8,513 bases of DNA. It comes from Bifidobacterium breve. Lineage in GTDB: Bacteria; Actinomycetota; Actinomycetes; Nanopelagicales; Nanopelagicaceae. The stretch spans positions 1-8,513 of the forward strand of contig CAMBOZ010000049.1 in NCBI GenBank assembly GCA_945869505.1. Reading direction: 5' to 3'. The notes beneath the pieces were generated by a model. It made no database searches and was not told the origin of the DNA. It was given only the letters and a program-made list of their open reading frames with translations. The first letter of the stretch is position 1, and the number at the start of each line of letters is the position of its first letter. Positions 7,091 to 8,513 of this stretch are shown here, in pieces. Both the position numbers and the translations under genes were made by a program.

Positions 7091-7911
7091 ATGAAATTGA
7101 TTTGATTAAAGCAGCGCTAGCCGAAGATCTAGCAGGCGGCGCTGATATAACTTCTGAGGCAACTATTTCTGCTGATGCAAACTCTTCAGCGGATTTTGTA
7201 GCACGCATGGATGGTGTCATCGCTGGTTCAAATATTGCTCATGCAGTCTTGGCAGAAGTTGGTATTACAGATGTAACTCAACTTAAAAAAGATGGAGAAT
7301 CTGTAAAAGCCGGCGATGTGTTAATTACTGTGCGCGGAAATACTCGAGCAATATTATTAGCCGAACGCACCGCGCTTAACTTTTTTGGCCATCTAAGTGG
7401 AATTGCAACGCTAACCAATCAGTGGGTAAAGGAAGTATCAGGAACTAAATGTCAGGTGCGCGATACCCGAAAGACGACACCTGGAATGCGCGTGATTGAG
7501 AAATATGCCGTGCGCATGGGCGGGGGAGTAAACCACCGCATGAGTTTGAGCGATGCGGCTTTAATTAAAGATAATCACATCGCCGCCGCAGGTGGAGTAG
7601 TCGCTGCTTTTGCAAAAGTTAGAAACACCTATCCAAAAGCTGAAATCGAGATAGAAGTTGATACTTTGGAGCAACTAAAAGAAGTCTTGCCGCTAAACCC
7701 AGATTTAATTCTGCTCGATAACATGAGCCCAGAAGTGTGCGGACAAGCGGTTGCGCTAGTTAATGGAAAGTGCAAACTTGAAGCATCGGGTGGGATCTCA
7801 ATTGCCAATGCTCGCGCCTATGCGCAATCGGGAGTTGATTACATCGCAATCGGTGCGCTGACACATTCGGCTCCAATCTTTGATATCGGCCTAGATCTGA
7901 GAACGGAGTAA
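7087..7911 (+). CDS. nadC: Nicotinate-nucleotide pyrophosphorylase (quinolinate phosphoribosyltransferase, carboxylating)
   Basis: NadC converts quinolinate and PRPP to nicotinate mononucleotide and CO2, linking the NadB/NadA steps to NAD. The 274-residue protein has the N-terminal LAEDLAGGADITSE segment and the ERTALNFFGHLSGIAT helix with R94. The type II PRTase barrel residues follow: R128 and K129 in DTRKTTPGMR, H150 and R151 in GGGVNHRMSLSDA, K161 in LIKDNH, E190 in EIEVDTLEQ, D211 in LLDNMSPE and the phosphate-binding EASGGI loop (232-237). All match the known active-site set. The start is ATG 7087, set by AGGAGG ten bases upstream and overlapping the nadB stop by four bases. The frame is open back to TTG 7054, but those codons are nadB sequence. 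It is followed two bases later by coaX. Confidence 0.96.
   Translation: MNEIDLIKAALAEDLAGGADITSEATISADANSSADFVARMDGVIAGSNIAHAVLAEVGITDVTQLKKDGESVKAGDVLITVRGNTRAILLAERTALNFFGHLSGIATLTNQWVKEVSGTKCQVRDTRKTTPGMRVIEKYAVRMGGGVNHRMSLSDAALIKDNHIAAAGGVVAAFAKVRNTYPKAEIEIEVDTLEQLKEVLPLNPDLILLDNMSPEVCGQAVALVNGKCKLEASGGISIANARAYAQSGVDYIAIGALTHSAPIFDIGLDLRTE
7905..7908 (+). promoter_or_regulatory. Ribosome binding site of coaX
   Basis: GGAG in the last sense codons of nadC lies five bases before ATG 7914. Its spacing is good and it confirms the start of the truncated coaX frame. Confidence 0.65.
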
Positions 7912-7913
7912 TT

Positions 7914-8513
7914 ATGTTGCTAACAATAGATGTGGGAAATACCAATACGGTATTGGGAATTTTCGAGGGCAATGACTTAGTTCGTTCTTGGCGAGTTAAG
8001 ACAGATCCACGCACAACTGCTGACGAGCTATGGCTGCAATATCACGCACTTGTTGCCGGATATGAAGTGACTGGACTTTCAATCTGTTCTACAGTCCCGG
8101 CAACGTTGCGCGAATTACGAACCATGATCGCTACTTATTTTTCTAATATCCCAACAACTATCGTTGAACCCGGTACAAAAACCGGTGTTCCACTATTGGT
8201 TGATAATCCCAAGGAAATTGGCGCAGATCGAATAGTTAATACTTTGGCTGCTCACACTTTATATGGCGGCCCAGCAATCGTTGTTGACTTCGGAACATCC
8301 ACAAATCTTGATGTTGTCTCACCAAAAGGTGAATTCTTAGGCGGTGCGCTTGCACCAGGAATTGAAATCTCAGTTGATGCGCTGGCGGCTCGTGCTGCGC
8401 AACTTCGCAAAGTTGAATTAATTCGACCTAAAAATGTAATTGGCAAGAACACAGTTGAAGCGCTGCAATCAGGCACAATCTTTGGTTTTGCTGGACAAGT
8501 AGATGGGTTAGTC
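7914..8513 (+). CDS. coaX: Type III pantothenate kinase, 3'-truncated
   Basis: CoaX phosphorylates pantothenate, the first committed step to coenzyme A; the type III enzymes belong to the ASKHA kinase fold and are not feedback-inhibited by CoA. The frame stays open for exactly 200 codons to the window edge, out of about 255-260 usual. Visible motifs are the N-terminal phosphate loop IDVGNTNTVLGIF (5-17), the IGADRIVN segment (102-109) with the catalytic Asp105, VDFGTSTNLDVVS (124-136), then GEFLGGALAPGI (139-150) and IGKNTVEALQSG (176-187). The TSTN wording is the form I associate with actinobacterial CoaX. It starts two bases after nadC with a GGAG ribosome site. Its product uses the pantothenate made by PanC upstream. 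The missing C-terminal part would complete the second ASKHA domain. Confidence 0.95.
   Translation, partial: MLLTIDVGNTNTVLGIFEGNDLVRSWRVKTDPRTTADELWLQYHALVAGYEVTGLSICSTVPATLRELRTMIATYFSNIPTTIVEPGTKTGVPLLVDNPKEIGADRIVNTLAAHTLYGGPAIVVDFGTSTNLDVVSPKGEFLGGALAPGIEISVDALAARAAQLRKVELIRPKNVIGKNTVEALQSGTIFGFAGQVDGLV

Noticed and set aside
1..8513. A hidden undescribed system such as a defence island, prophage, CRISPR array or mobile element
   Set aside because: All bases except short junctions are accounted for by ten well-known housekeeping genes on one strand; no direct repeats, integrase, transposase, tRNA or composition break was seen.

Overview
The window looks like a stretch of core, housekeeping chromosome from an actinobacterium. 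Every gene is on the + strand, and the order is hpt (3' end), ftsH, folE, folP, folB, folK, panC, nadB, nadC, coaX (5' end). This is a recognisable variant of the conserved actinobacterial ftsH-folate-pantothenate block seen in Mycobacterium and Streptomyces. The protein wording is also actinobacterial, for example VDFGTSTN in CoaX, MHWR in FolP and [13 protein letters not shown] in FolE. Base composition judged by eye is mid-40s % GC, low for the phylum. Together with very tight packing this suggests a streamlined, low-GC lineage such as the freshwater Nanopelagicales (acI) group. That placement is inference from style and gene order, not a search result.

Layout: positions 1-365 hold the C-terminal two thirds of hypoxanthine phosphoribosyltransferase. 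Positions 365-2446 encode the membrane AAA+ zinc protease FtsH, with unusually basic tails at both ends. Positions 2443-4628 are a four-gene folate block: GTP cyclohydrolase I, dihydropteroate synthase, dihydroneopterin aldolase and HPPK. A 54-base spacer (4629-4682) follows and is the only real intergenic gap. Positions 4683-5474 encode pantothenate synthetase. Positions 5477-7911 encode L-aspartate oxidase and quinolinate phosphoribosyltransferase of de novo NAD synthesis. Positions 7914-8513 are the first 200 codons of type III pantothenate kinase, cut by the window edge. No stretch over 300 bases lacks a gene.

How the genes work together: FolE makes dihydroneopterin triphosphate from GTP, FolB and FolK turn dephosphorylated dihydroneopterin into the pterin pyrophosphate, and FolP joins it to p-aminobenzoate. 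PanC makes pantothenate and CoaX phosphorylates it as the first step to CoA. NadB and NadC are the first and third enzymes from aspartate to nicotinate mononucleotide. The window is therefore a cofactor-synthesis operon (folate, CoA, NAD) behind a purine-salvage enzyme and a quality-control protease. Most junctions are stop/start overlaps, so long polycistronic transcription with translational coupling is likely.

I found no mobile element, CRISPR array, RNA gene, defence system or other undescribed system. The points worth a second look are modest: a non-canonical His in the FolP SRK motif, the absence of panD and the usual small membrane/Rossmann genes between folK and nadB, a Lys-rich FtsH N-terminus, and a split between SD-less coupled genes upstream and SD-led genes downstream.
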